Part shown: positions 26,577-34,421 of the stretch, in pieces
How the letters are laid out: each line of letters begins with the position of its first letter
Numbering within the stretch: the stretch's first letter is position 1
Assembly (NCBI GenBank): GCA_937920545.1
Contig: CAKZUG010000110.1
Span: 1-35,193, forward strand
Reading direction: 5' to 3'
DNA from: an uncultured Saccharophagus sp.
Lineage (GTDB): Bacteria > Pseudomonadota > Gammaproteobacteria > Pseudomonadales > Cellvibrionaceae
Length of the DNA: 35,193 nucleotides
Notes under the pieces: generated by a model
What the model saw: the letters and a program-made list of their open reading frames with translations, nothing else
Told to the model about the DNA's origin: nothing
Databases searched by the model: none
Made by a program: the position numbers and the translations under genes

Positions 26577-27359
26577 ATGGCTATCCAAATAAAAAAATCC
26601 CATAAATTTTTGGCGATTATCTTTCTTGTTGTTTATTTTACCTATCTTGTTATTTCCAGCATGCCTGCGCGTTACGTGGCGGGTTTGGTTCAGGCTGCCG
26701 CGCCAAATGTTTACTTAAATAATGTCTCGGGTACCGTCTGGAGTGGTGTATCTCATCAGGCACAGGTAGATGTTAATCAGCAGGCTATTTCTTTGGGTCG
26801 TGTTAGTTGGAAGGTGAAGCTTTTACCTCTCTTGGCATTAAAGGGTTGTGTTGATGTCGATATTGCCGAGGTGAACCAGCGTTTTTCTGGTGAGGTTTGC
26901 CGCAGTTTAGCGGGCAGCCTTACTATGTCAGATTTTTCGTTTGATATGCCCGTCGCGGTAGTAAATAGCATGCTTCCGGCTCCTGCTCAAGGGCAGCTAA
27001 GTGGTGAAGTAATGAGTATGGCGGTTAGCTTTTCTAATAATCAGCCTCGTTTTAGTGATACTCAAGTGAAATTTAGCTGGAATGGCGCGCGGGTATATGT
27101 CGATAATATTTGGTACAGCTTTGGCACGTTTGCTGCGGATATTACAGACATAGACGATGGTGCCGTTAATGCAAAAATATTTGATATTAGTGGGCCATAT
27201 CAGATTGACTTACTAACACAATGGCAAGCCGGTGGCTCGCTATCAGTAAACGGTACTATTTTGCCTAAAAGCACAGCCAATAAACAGGTTGTTGATACAT
27301 TAACAGCGGTGTTTGAGCAAAATGAACAAGGCGCTTACAACATAAAGTGGCCATTGTAA
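26577..27359 (+). CDS. gspN: Type II secretion protein GspN
   Basis: Last gene of the gsp operon; GspN is present in only some type II systems and its role is unsettled. 260 aa with one N-terminal membrane anchor (FLAIIFLVVYFTYLVISSMPA) and a periplasmic beta-rich body: VYLNNVSGTVWSGVSHQAQV, GRVSWKVKLLPLLALKGCVDV and LPAPAQGQLSGEV are GspN landmarks. AAGAG lies 7 bases before the ATG. No gspO or gspA/B follows, so prepilin processing must use a peptidase encoded elsewhere, probably pilD. Confidence 0.92.
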   Translation: MAIQIKKSHKFLAIIFLVVYFTYLVISSMPARYVAGLVQAAAPNVYLNNVSGTVWSGVSHQAQVDVNQQAISLGRVSWKVKLLPLLALKGCVDVDIAEVNQRFSGEVCRSLAGSLTMSDFSFDMPVAVVNSMLPAPAQGQLSGEVMSMAVSFSNNQPRFSDTQVKFSWNGARVYVDNIWYSFGTFAADITDIDDGAVNAKIFDISGPYQIDLLTQWQAGGSLSVNGTILPKSTANKQVVDTLTAVFEQNEQGAYNIKWPL

Positions 27360-27368
27360 CAAAACCAT

Positions 27369-27399
27369 ACGCTTATTGTTCTCTAATAATAGTAAGCGT
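27369..27399 (+). repeat. Hairpin between gspN and apbE
   Basis: ACGCTTA (27369-27375) and TAAGCGT (27393-27399) pair, with three further pairs possible through two G-U wobbles. No T tract follows directly, so it may be a partial attenuator or processing site, not a full terminator. Confidence 0.4.
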
Positions 27400-27441
27400 T
27401 CATTCCATGATCTTTTTTACCCTCTTCTCAAGACAACTCTC

Positions 27442-28455
27442 ATGTTAGTGCCTGTTTTTAATGTTCACTCTATGCGTCTGATCGTGTTTAGCGTTTTAAC
27501 GTTGTTGAGTCTATCCGTCCAAAGCTCATGGTATTCACATAGCGGTGAAGCAATGGGTACCAGTATTAACATTACCGTTTGGCACCCGCGTGAATCCGTC
27601 TCAAGGCTAGCTGTGAAAGCTGTCATGGGTGAAATGGAACGAGTCGACCAATTGTTGTCGCCTTACTTGGAATCAAGTGAGTTATCACGAGTTAATGCCC
27701 TCGCGTATCTAGAGCCTCAAAAAGTGTCGGATGATTTTTTCAATATTGTTCAGCAAGCAAAAAAAATATCATATATGAGCCAAGGTGCCTTCGATATTAC
27801 ATTTGCATCGGTAGGGTTTTACTATGACTATAGGCAAAAACAGCAGCCAACACCCGGTGAATTAACTCAGCTTATTAGCGCTATTAACTATAACCATATT
27901 GTGCTTAATACTAAGAATCGGTCAATAGCGTTTTTAGATGCTAGAGTAAAAATAGACTTAGGTGGTATCGCTAAAGGCTACGCAGTAGATAACAGTATCA
28001 GAAAATTGCAGGCACTCGGTATTACAAGTGCGAGCGTTAGCGCCGGTGGGGATTCTTATTTACTGGGTGATAGGGGGGGGCGACCCTGGATAACGGGTGT
28101 AAAACACCCAAGGTTACAGTCTAACCAAGATCCATCGCAGGTTGTCCTTAAGTTGCCCTTATCTGATACAGCGGTGTCTACATCGGGTGATTATGAGCGT
28201 TTCTTTATAGATGACAAAACTGGTGAACGTGTTCATCATATTGTAAATCCTAAAACAGGCCGGTCAGCAAGTGATGTGATGAGTGTCACTATTTTAGCTC
28301 CTACAGGTGCATTTGCTGATCCTTTATCAACAACCGTTTTTGTCATGGGCGTAGAGAAGGGGCTTAAGCTGGTGAATAGCTTGCCTGAAATAGATGCTGT
28401 TATTATCAATAATCAAGGTCGTGTCGTCTACAGTGATGGCTTAAAACCACAATAA
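27442..28455 (+). CDS. apbE: ApbE-family FAD:protein FMN transferase
   Basis: Attaches FMN covalently to Ser/Thr of exported flavoproteins such as NqrB/NqrC or RnfG, acting in the periplasm. Landmarks: AMGTSINIT, IDLGGIAKGYAVD, VSAGGDSYLLG, HHIVNPKTGRSA and ADPLSTTVFVMG, which form the FAD and magnesium sites. There is an N-terminal signal sequence (MRLIVFSVLTLLSLSVQSS) but no lipobox cysteine, so it is probably soluble or anchored. The frame opens at a TTG (27376) inside the hairpin; ATG 27442 and ATG 27472 are more likely starts, neither with a strong ribosome site. A run of eight G (28073-28080) lies in the coding sequence. Confidence 0.92.
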   Translation: MLVPVFNVHSMRLIVFSVLTLLSLSVQSSWYSHSGEAMGTSINITVWHPRESVSRLAVKAVMGEMERVDQLLSPYLESSELSRVNALAYLEPQKVSDDFFNIVQQAKKISYMSQGAFDITFASVGFYYDYRQKQQPTPGELTQLISAINYNHIVLNTKNRSIAFLDARVKIDLGGIAKGYAVDNSIRKLQALGITSASVSAGGDSYLLGDRGGRPWITGVKHPRLQSNQDPSQVVLKLPLSDTAVSTSGDYERFFIDDKTGERVHHIVNPKTGRSASDVMSVTILAPTGAFADPLSTTVFVMGVEKGLKLVNSLPEIDAVIINNQGRVVYSDGLKPQ

Positions 28456-28564
28456 AGTGACGTAGCTATCAGAACGATATTTAACGTGTTCTTATTGAGT
28501 GTTTTAAGCTAAAAACTGTGAGCTTATCCGCATTCGTTTTAATAAAGCACGTGCAGTCAATGTA

Positions 28565-28598
28565 TTGTCTATTAAACTTATCAGCAGACAAGTAAAAT
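28565..28598 (+). promoter_or_regulatory. Dyad and -10-like element before the envelope TPR operon
   Basis: TTGTCT (28565-28570) and AGACAA (28586-28591) form an inverted repeat with a 15-base spacer, directly followed by TAAAAT (28593-28598). This could be an operator overlapping a promoter in the gap 28456-28655. No good -35 at standard spacing was found. Confidence 0.25.
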
Positions 28599-28655
28599 AC
28601 CCATCTATAGTAAATGTATATTTCCCTTAAAACTATGAGATACATAATAGGAATA

Positions 28656-29372
28656 GTGACTTTGAAAGAAGTAAAGTGTCAAATTTTGTCGCAAATTCGT
28701 GCAGCTAAGCTTTCTCAGCATGCGATACGTACAGCGTTATTCTTTATAGCATACTGCGTATTTACTATAACTCATGTGTTTGCGCAAACTCCCACCCCTG
28801 AAAGTAGTGCGGCTGAAATGAATACTGCTGAGGTCAATGCGTCCAGTGGCAATACTGCTGATGCCAACGTTTCTGGCTCCAGCGTATTAGAGCCTGTTGC
28901 TGCACCTCCTGCTTCAGATAAAAATATTGTTGTTGAACAAGATTTAGAAGCGCTTAAAAAAACGGCATTAGAGCTTAATCGTGATTTACTTATTTTAGAA
29001 GAAGAGTTACTTTTTCCATCTAATACTCAGGTTGTTGTCTTCTTATCAACCGATGTCGGCAAGTTTTTTACCATAGACTCAGTTAAGCTGAAAATTAATA
29101 ACCAGCTTGTTGCCTCTCATTTATATACACCGTATGAAAATGACGCTCTTGTGCGTGGCGGTGTTCAGCGTTTATATATTGGTAATTTAAAGCAAGGCCA
29201 GCATGAAATTACAGCTGTTTTTACTGGAGAGGGGCCTGATAAGCGAAAATATAAACGTGCAGCAACCCTGAATATTGAAAAGGATGATGATAGTGTCATG
29301 CTGGAGTTACTCGTACAAGACGCCACAACTAACATGCAGCCAACATTTGAAATAAAAGAATGGGAGCTGTAA
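28656..29372 (+). CDS. Exported protein with beta-rich C-terminal domain, first gene of TPR operon
   Basis: Function not established. A basic N-terminus and hydrophobic core (ALFFIAYCVFTITHVFAQ) give a Sec signal peptide. A low-complexity Ala/Ser/Thr/Asn/Pro stretch follows, then a short helix (DLEALKKTALELNRDLLILEEELLF without break) and a beta-rich domain with VVVFLSTDVGKFFTIDSVKLKINN, GGVQRLYIGNLKQGQHEITAVFTG and KYKRAATLNIE, looking like an Ig-type sandwich. AGGA at 28649-28652 favours a GTG (28656) or TTG (28662) start over the upstream ATG at 28614, which has no ribosome site. It overlaps the next gene by 13 bases. I believe this family recurs beside TPR proteins and ExbB/TolQ-like motors in gammaproteobacteria, from memory only. 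Confidence 0.75.
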   Translation: MTLKEVKCQILSQIRAAKLSQHAIRTALFFIAYCVFTITHVFAQTPTPESSAAEMNTAEVNASSGNTADANVSGSSVLEPVAAPPASDKNIVVEQDLEALKKTALELNRDLLILEEELLFPSNTQVVVFLSTDVGKFFTIDSVKLKINNQLVASHLYTPYENDALVRGGVQRLYIGNLKQGQHEITAVFTGEGPDKRKYKRAATLNIEKDDDSVMLELLVQDATTNMQPTFEIKEWEL

Positions 29373-31543
29373 CCCTTTTCAAAAGTGCAGTGTTGGCGAG
29401 TTGTATAAGCGCAGTTAGCTTTACACAGGCATTGCCCTTTTTTAACAAAGAAAAGCCCAAAGAGCGTGTCGCAGATTTGCGTTACGGTGTCGCCTTGTAT
29501 CATCATTATACCGATGACGGCTTGCAAGCGTTGAGTGAACTACTGGTGGCTAAAAAGCGCGGCGGTATTCAAGGGCATGGCGAAAACCCCGATATAATGG
29601 AGGCGGGCTTTGCGCTCGCATACGGCATGGATAACTATGCCGAAAACATTTTTAATCGCGTATTAGAGCAAAATCGCTCAGAAGATGTTCGGGATGCTGC
29701 GTGGTTTTATTTGGCCCGCTTACGTTATGACGATAATAACTGGCAAATAGCCGATAGCGCGGCTTCACGTATCAGTGAAAAGCCTGAAGATTATATTAGA
29801 AATGAATTAGTATCTTTAAAACATAGCTCAGCTATTCGTCAAAAACGTTTAGGTGAAGCGGCTGAAATACTAGCAACCCGTCGAGCAGAGCAAGGTTGGT
29901 ATCCGTATTTACAATTTAACTTAGCCTCGGCTTACGCGCGTGAAAAAGATTACGACACGGCACTTAAATATTATGCTTTTTTTGACCAAGAGGTGTTTAA
30001 GCGCGAAGAGCATGTATCGCTTTACGATAAAGCAATGACTGCGAGCGGCTATAGTTATTTATTTACAAAGCAGTCTCAGCTTGCTGCTCAACAATTTTCA
30101 AAAGTCAGGCTTGATAGCCCACTTTCAAACCGTGCTCTGCTAGGTTATGGCTGGGCTAAAGCGCAATTAGAAGAGTATGAATCAGCCCTCAAAACATGGG
30201 CGTACTTATCGACGCAATCTTTGGTAGATGAAAACGTTCAAGAATCTTTACTTGCCATTCCTTACGCCTATGAAAAATTGAACAAGCCCAGTTTAGCGTT
30301 AGGGCATTTTAAACAGTCTGAAGTACGCTTTTTAGACGCGTTGGTTGTCATTGATAATATGATGATTAACTTGTCCGATGATACTATCTTAGATGTATTG
30401 CGCATTAAGCGAAGCGAAGCGCTAGATTGGATTATTTATGCAAAAGAGAATCAACTCTCGCCAGAAGTTACCTACTTAATCAGACTGTTCTCTCTAGAGC
30501 GTTTTCATAATCTTGTGCACGAAATTCGCGATTTATTAGCCATTAAAGAAGGTTATGAAAAGTGGCAGGAGAAAATTGTATTTTATCGAGATATGCTGGT
30601 AGAGAGAAATAAAGATCGCCAAGCTCAAAGCCAAGTGTTTATTGCTCAAACTTTCGAAAACAATATTGCGCTTATTAAAAGCAGACGCGCCGTTTTGTCT
30701 GCTGAGTATGAGCGTTTAAAAGCCGAGCGTGACTATTTTTCCCTCGCACCAGAAGATGATATTGAACTGATCGAACGTGTGCAAAATGTTGAAAAAAACA
30801 TTCAAATCCTTCAGCAACACGGTTTAGAAAGTGATGAGTACGCCGAATTAGCAAGACGTTATAAAGGGCTATTGTTTTGGCGTGCAAGCGAAGGTTATAA
30901 CCCAAGAATTTGGGAGTTAGAAAAAAACTTACGAACGGTTGATGAAACGGTTAGTCATTTAGAAAAACGTTTAATATCGGTAAGGTCTATCAGTGCTAGC
31001 GCACCTGATATTGCGCCTTTTGATAGCCGCCTACAAACAAAATCTGAACAGTTAGCTGTTGAGTTAATCAATGTGCAAAATGCCTTAGAAAACAAACAGC
31101 AGGTCTTGCGCTCAGAAATTTATAAGGTTCTTGAATCGCAACGTTTTAACTTAAAGCAGTATGTTGCTCAAAGTCGCTTGTCGATTGCGCGTATCTTAGA
31201 TGAAAAAAGCAAGGCGAGTTCGCAACAGCTACGTATTGACCAAGAGAACAATAGCGAAGACGAGCAAGATGTCTCTGATACTGAGAATAATCCAAAGCCC
31301 AATTTAGGCGACAATTTAGACAGTAACCTAGACGGTAATTTAAAAGATGACCAGAAGAAAGAAGTCGCCCCTCAAACTATCATTAAATCGGTAGCTACAC
31401 CCGCTGATAATAATAGCCAAATTGATACGCCAGAAACCCAACAAGTCATTCCAACTGAAACGGATTTTAACCCTTTACCTCGTGACCTTATTCAAGACGT
31501 TAAACCTGAATCAACAGCACAGGGAGATGGCAATAATGAATAA
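29360..31543 (+). CDS. Large periplasmic TPR/coiled-coil protein
   Basis: 727 aa. A short N-terminal signal-like segment (LFKSAVLASCISAVSFTQA) indicates export. Residues about 30-330 are helical pairs in TPR style (YNLAS- and YGWAKAQLEEYESALKTW-type units). Residues about 400-620 are heptad-like, charged and probably coiled coil. The last 110 residues are Asp/Asn/Pro-rich and disordered, with a degenerate NLGDNLDSNLDGNL repeat. It overlaps the preceding gene by 13 bases and the next by 8. No enzymatic motif is seen, so it is likely a structural scaffold of an envelope complex. The architecture resembles the TPR components (GltE/GltD-like) of the Myxococcus Glt machine; this is a resemblance of layout, not an alignment. 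Confidence 0.8.
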   Translation: MGAVTLFKSAVLASCISAVSFTQALPFFNKEKPKERVADLRYGVALYHHYTDDGLQALSELLVAKKRGGIQGHGENPDIMEAGFALAYGMDNYAENIFNRVLEQNRSEDVRDAAWFYLARLRYDDNNWQIADSAASRISEKPEDYIRNELVSLKHSSAIRQKRLGEAAEILATRRAEQGWYPYLQFNLASAYAREKDYDTALKYYAFFDQEVFKREEHVSLYDKAMTASGYSYLFTKQSQLAAQQFSKVRLDSPLSNRALLGYGWAKAQLEEYESALKTWAYLSTQSLVDENVQESLLAIPYAYEKLNKPSLALGHFKQSEVRFLDALVVIDNMMINLSDDTILDVLRIKRSEALDWIIYAKENQLSPEVTYLIRLFSLERFHNLVHEIRDLLAIKEGYEKWQEKIVFYRDMLVERNKDRQAQSQVFIAQTFENNIALIKSRRAVLSAEYERLKAERDYFSLAPEDDIELIERVQNVEKNIQILQQHGLESDEYAELARRYKGLLFWRASEGYNPRIWELEKNLRTVDETVSHLEKRLISVRSISASAPDIAPFDSRLQTKSEQLAVELINVQNALENKQQVLRSEIYKVLESQRFNLKQYVAQSRLSIARILDEKSKASSQQLRIDQENNSEDEQDVSDTENNPKPNLGDNLDSNLDGNLKDDQKKEVAPQTIIKSVATPADNNSQIDTPETQQVIPTETDFNPLPRDLIQDVKPESTAQGDGNNE

Positions 31544-34421
31544 GCTGACTTTCCTATTGTTCATTGTTTTTTGTACTGGTTGTGCCTTTTTTAGTAATAC
31601 CAATAAAGGCAAGTATGGTAAAAATATTGCTAACCTAGATAAAATTGCAGCGCTACCGACTCTAGAGGAGTTGGAGCCTGTGCCGTTAATCCCGCTTGAT
31701 GATATTGAAGCTAGCTATAGGTCTGCGCTCGATTTTGCAGAAGATAGCGATATTAAGCATAAAATTTTAATTAGACTTGCCGATTTAGAAATGGCAAAAA
31801 GCGAAGAGCGTCAATATGTTTCGCAAGAGCCTGGTAAGTTTTTTACCGAGGCAATCCGGCTTTATGAAGAACTCATTATACTGAATAAAGAATTTGAGCA
31901 CGAAGAAGCGACGCCTACCAATGAGCGTATTTTATATCAATTATCAAAAGCGCATGCCTTAGATGGTGAAATTGAAAAATCAAATGAAGCGCTTGCTCGC
32001 CTTGTTGAAAAACACCCTGAATCTGATTTTTTAGCTGAAGCTGAATTTAGACGAGCAGAGTTAGCTTTTCGTAAAAAAGACTACCGTGAAGCTGAGTTAC
32101 GCTACAACAATGTGATACAAATTGGTGATCAAACTCCGTTTTATCGTAATGCTATCTATATGCATGGCTGGTCACAGTTTAAGCGTACAAAATACCTCGC
32201 TTCAGTGAATTCGTTTACCCAAGTGCTTGACTTAGTCTTAGTCGAGGGGAAAACCGACGAGCAATTATCAAATAGTGAACGCAATATTACCCAGGATGTT
32301 TTTCGGATTATGGCGATCGTTTTTTCATACCTCGAAGGTGCAAAAACGATTAACGAAGTCTATGCCGAATTAGGTGATAGGCATTATCAGCATAAGCTTT
32401 ATCAAAACCTAGGTGATTTATACTTAGAGAAAAAACGTTATCGTGATAGTGCCGACACGTACCGTGCGTATATGCAAAAATACCCGCTTTCTGACTATGC
32501 ACCTTTGTTTAGCGTAAAGGCTATTGAGGTCTACGAGTTGGGTGATTTCCCTAGTGAAATTCGCCCAGCTAAAGAAGAGTATGTGGCTAATTATGGTATT
32601 ACAAGTGAATATTGGGCGCAGCGCTCGCAGGAACAGCATAAAGCACTAACACCTTATTTGCGCTTATACATTGATGAGCTTGCTGCATTTTACCATAGCA
32701 AAGCACAACAACTAGTTGATGCTCAGTCGTTATATGATCAGCTTAGCGTATCAGGTACCTCGGCTCAAAAGAGAAAACTAGTTCAACCAGACGATGCCAT
32801 TCCCGCTTATTTAAAAGCGGCTGGATTCTATCGTGAATTTCTTAACACTTTCCCCAAAGATGAAAAAGAAGCGAGCATGACGTACCTTATGGGAGACGCA
32901 TATTTTGAGGCGGCATATTATATTGAAGCGCTTGATGCCTATGAAGTAGTTGCCTATCAGTTGCTTGATAAAGAATACGGCAGCCGAGCAGGTTTTTCTG
33001 CAATTGCAGCGTTAACAGCACTTATTGATCAAACAGCAGACCCAGAAAGAGCCACATGGCTAAACAAGCGTGTTGATTTCTCGGTAACATTTGCTGACTA
33101 CTACCCAGCACATCCTGAAGTCTTACCTGTTTACACACAAGCGACTCAAGATGTCTTTAGTCAAAATAACTTTGAGCGCTCGGTTACCATGGCCGAGCGT
33201 ATTATTGCTTGGCAGCCTGCCGCTGAGGTCACTTATTTGAAAACAGCGTGGCTTGTTTCTGCCCATAGCTTGTTTGAATTAACGCGTTACGATGAATCTG
33301 AAATAGCCTACCGTAATGTGTTGGCATTAATACCCGAGACAGATCCAGAGCATACGCAAATGAAAGAGCGTATTGCAGCCAGTATTTTTAAATCGGCCGA
33401 GCAGCTAGTGGCAGGCGATAATAAAATGGGTGCTGTTAATCGTCTTCTTTCTATTCAAGACATTGCCCCTGACAGTGAGATAGCTGTAAGTGCACAATAT
33501 GATGCCTCCTCTTATTTAATCGAACTAAAAGAATGGAGTGATGCTGAACAAGTTTTGTTGTTTTTTGCGCAGCGTTATCCTCAAAATCCACTGTCGAATA
33601 CTATCCCTAAAAAATTGGCGTTTGTATATCAAGAGTCAGAACAATGGGGTAAAGCCGCTAATATACTAGCGGCAATGGGTTCCGATGAGTCAGACCCTGA
33701 TCTTCGACGGCAATCACGTTATTTGTCGGCCGAGCTATATGAAAAGTCGGGCGATCTAAAAAATGCAATTTTACAGTATCGTGATTATGCTAATAATTAC
33801 CCCGCACCCTTTGGTTTAGCGACTGAAGCGCGTTTTAAACTGGTTGAACTGTATGGTCAGAATAAACAAACCGATAAGCGTCGTTTTTGGCTGCAAAAAC
33901 TCATAGATGAAAATAAAAAAGCGGGCAGTAATAGCACGCAACGCTCAATATTTTTAGCGGCTATGGCCGAAGCTGAATTTGCCGAAGATACGTTTGTTGC
34001 GTACGAAAAAATTAAACTGACGCAACCACTTAAAAAATCGCTTAAAAAGAAACGTATCGCCCTCAAAAAATCACTGGATGCCTATAAACGTGTCAACGAT
34101 TATGGTGTGGCGAAATTTGCAACGTTATCCAATTATAAAATTGCACAGCTTTATGCACAACTAAGTAAAGACTTACTGAATTCTCAAAGGCCAAAAGGGT
34201 TAAATGAATTAGCATTAGAAGAGTATGGCTATTTAATGGAAGATCAAGCCTTCCCGTTTGAAGAGAAAGCCATTGAGATTCATACGCAAAACTCAAAGCG
34301 TGCATGGCAAGGTATTTACGATGAATGGGTTAAGCAAAGTTTTGATAGCCTCGCTAACCTAGTACCCGCACGTTACGGTAAAAAAGAGATTAAACTGGAG
34401 ACAAGTAATGGTTTATTTTAA
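31536..34421 (+). CDS. Large TPR-repeat lipoprotein
   Basis: 961 aa from the ATG at 31536, chosen for AGGGAG 9 bases upstream and because it yields a clean lipoprotein signal (FCTGC, Cys16); the longer open frame to 31422 runs inside the previous gene. The mature protein is almost entirely helical repeats with TPR/Tol-Pal-YbgF-like units, for example AEAEFRRAELAFRKKDYREAELRY, then IYQNLGD-style and QSRYLSAELYEKSGDLKNAILQYRDY units along the chain. Such lipoproteins act as outer-membrane scaffolds. It overlaps the neighbours on both sides (8 and 14 bases), so it is surely cotranscribed and probably made in fixed ratio with them. No family name is certain. Confidence 0.85.
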   Translation: MNKLTFLLFIVFCTGCAFFSNTNKGKYGKNIANLDKIAALPTLEELEPVPLIPLDDIEASYRSALDFAEDSDIKHKILIRLADLEMAKSEERQYVSQEPGKFFTEAIRLYEELIILNKEFEHEEATPTNERILYQLSKAHALDGEIEKSNEALARLVEKHPESDFLAEAEFRRAELAFRKKDYREAELRYNNVIQIGDQTPFYRNAIYMHGWSQFKRTKYLASVNSFTQVLDLVLVEGKTDEQLSNSERNITQDVFRIMAIVFSYLEGAKTINEVYAELGDRHYQHKLYQNLGDLYLEKKRYRDSADTYRAYMQKYPLSDYAPLFSVKAIEVYELGDFPSEIRPAKEEYVANYGITSEYWAQRSQEQHKALTPYLRLYIDELAAFYHSKAQQLVDAQSLYDQLSVSGTSAQKRKLVQPDDAIPAYLKAAGFYREFLNTFPKDEKEASMTYLMGDAYFEAAYYIEALDAYEVVAYQLLDKEYGSRAGFSAIAALTALIDQTADPERATWLNKRVDFSVTFADYYPAHPEVLPVYTQATQDVFSQNNFERSVTMAERIIAWQPAAEVTYLKTAWLVSAHSLFELTRYDESEIAYRNVLALIPETDPEHTQMKERIAASIFKSAEQLVAGDNKMGAVNRLLSIQDIAPDSEIAVSAQYDASSYLIELKEWSDAEQVLLFFAQRYPQNPLSNTIPKKLAFVYQESEQWGKAANILAAMGSDESDPDLRRQSRYLSAELYEKSGDLKNAILQYRDYANNYPAPFGLATEARFKLVELYGQNKQTDKRRFWLQKLIDENKKAGSNSTQRSIFLAAMAEAEFAEDTFVAYEKIKLTQPLKKSLKKKRIALKKSLDAYKRVNDYGVAKFATLSNYKIAQLYAQLSKDLLNSQRPKGLNELALEEYGYLMEDQAFPFEEKAIEIHTQNSKRAWQGIYDEWVKQSFDSLANLVPARYGKKEIKLETSNGLF

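Noticed and set aside
27376-27441. TTG start for apbE
   Set aside because: It lies within a hairpin with no Shine-Dalgarno, and the extra residues precede a normal signal peptide.
31422-31535. Upstream extension of the large TPR lipoprotein
   Set aside because: Overlaps the previous gene, lacks a ribosome site, and would bury the lipoprotein signal peptide.
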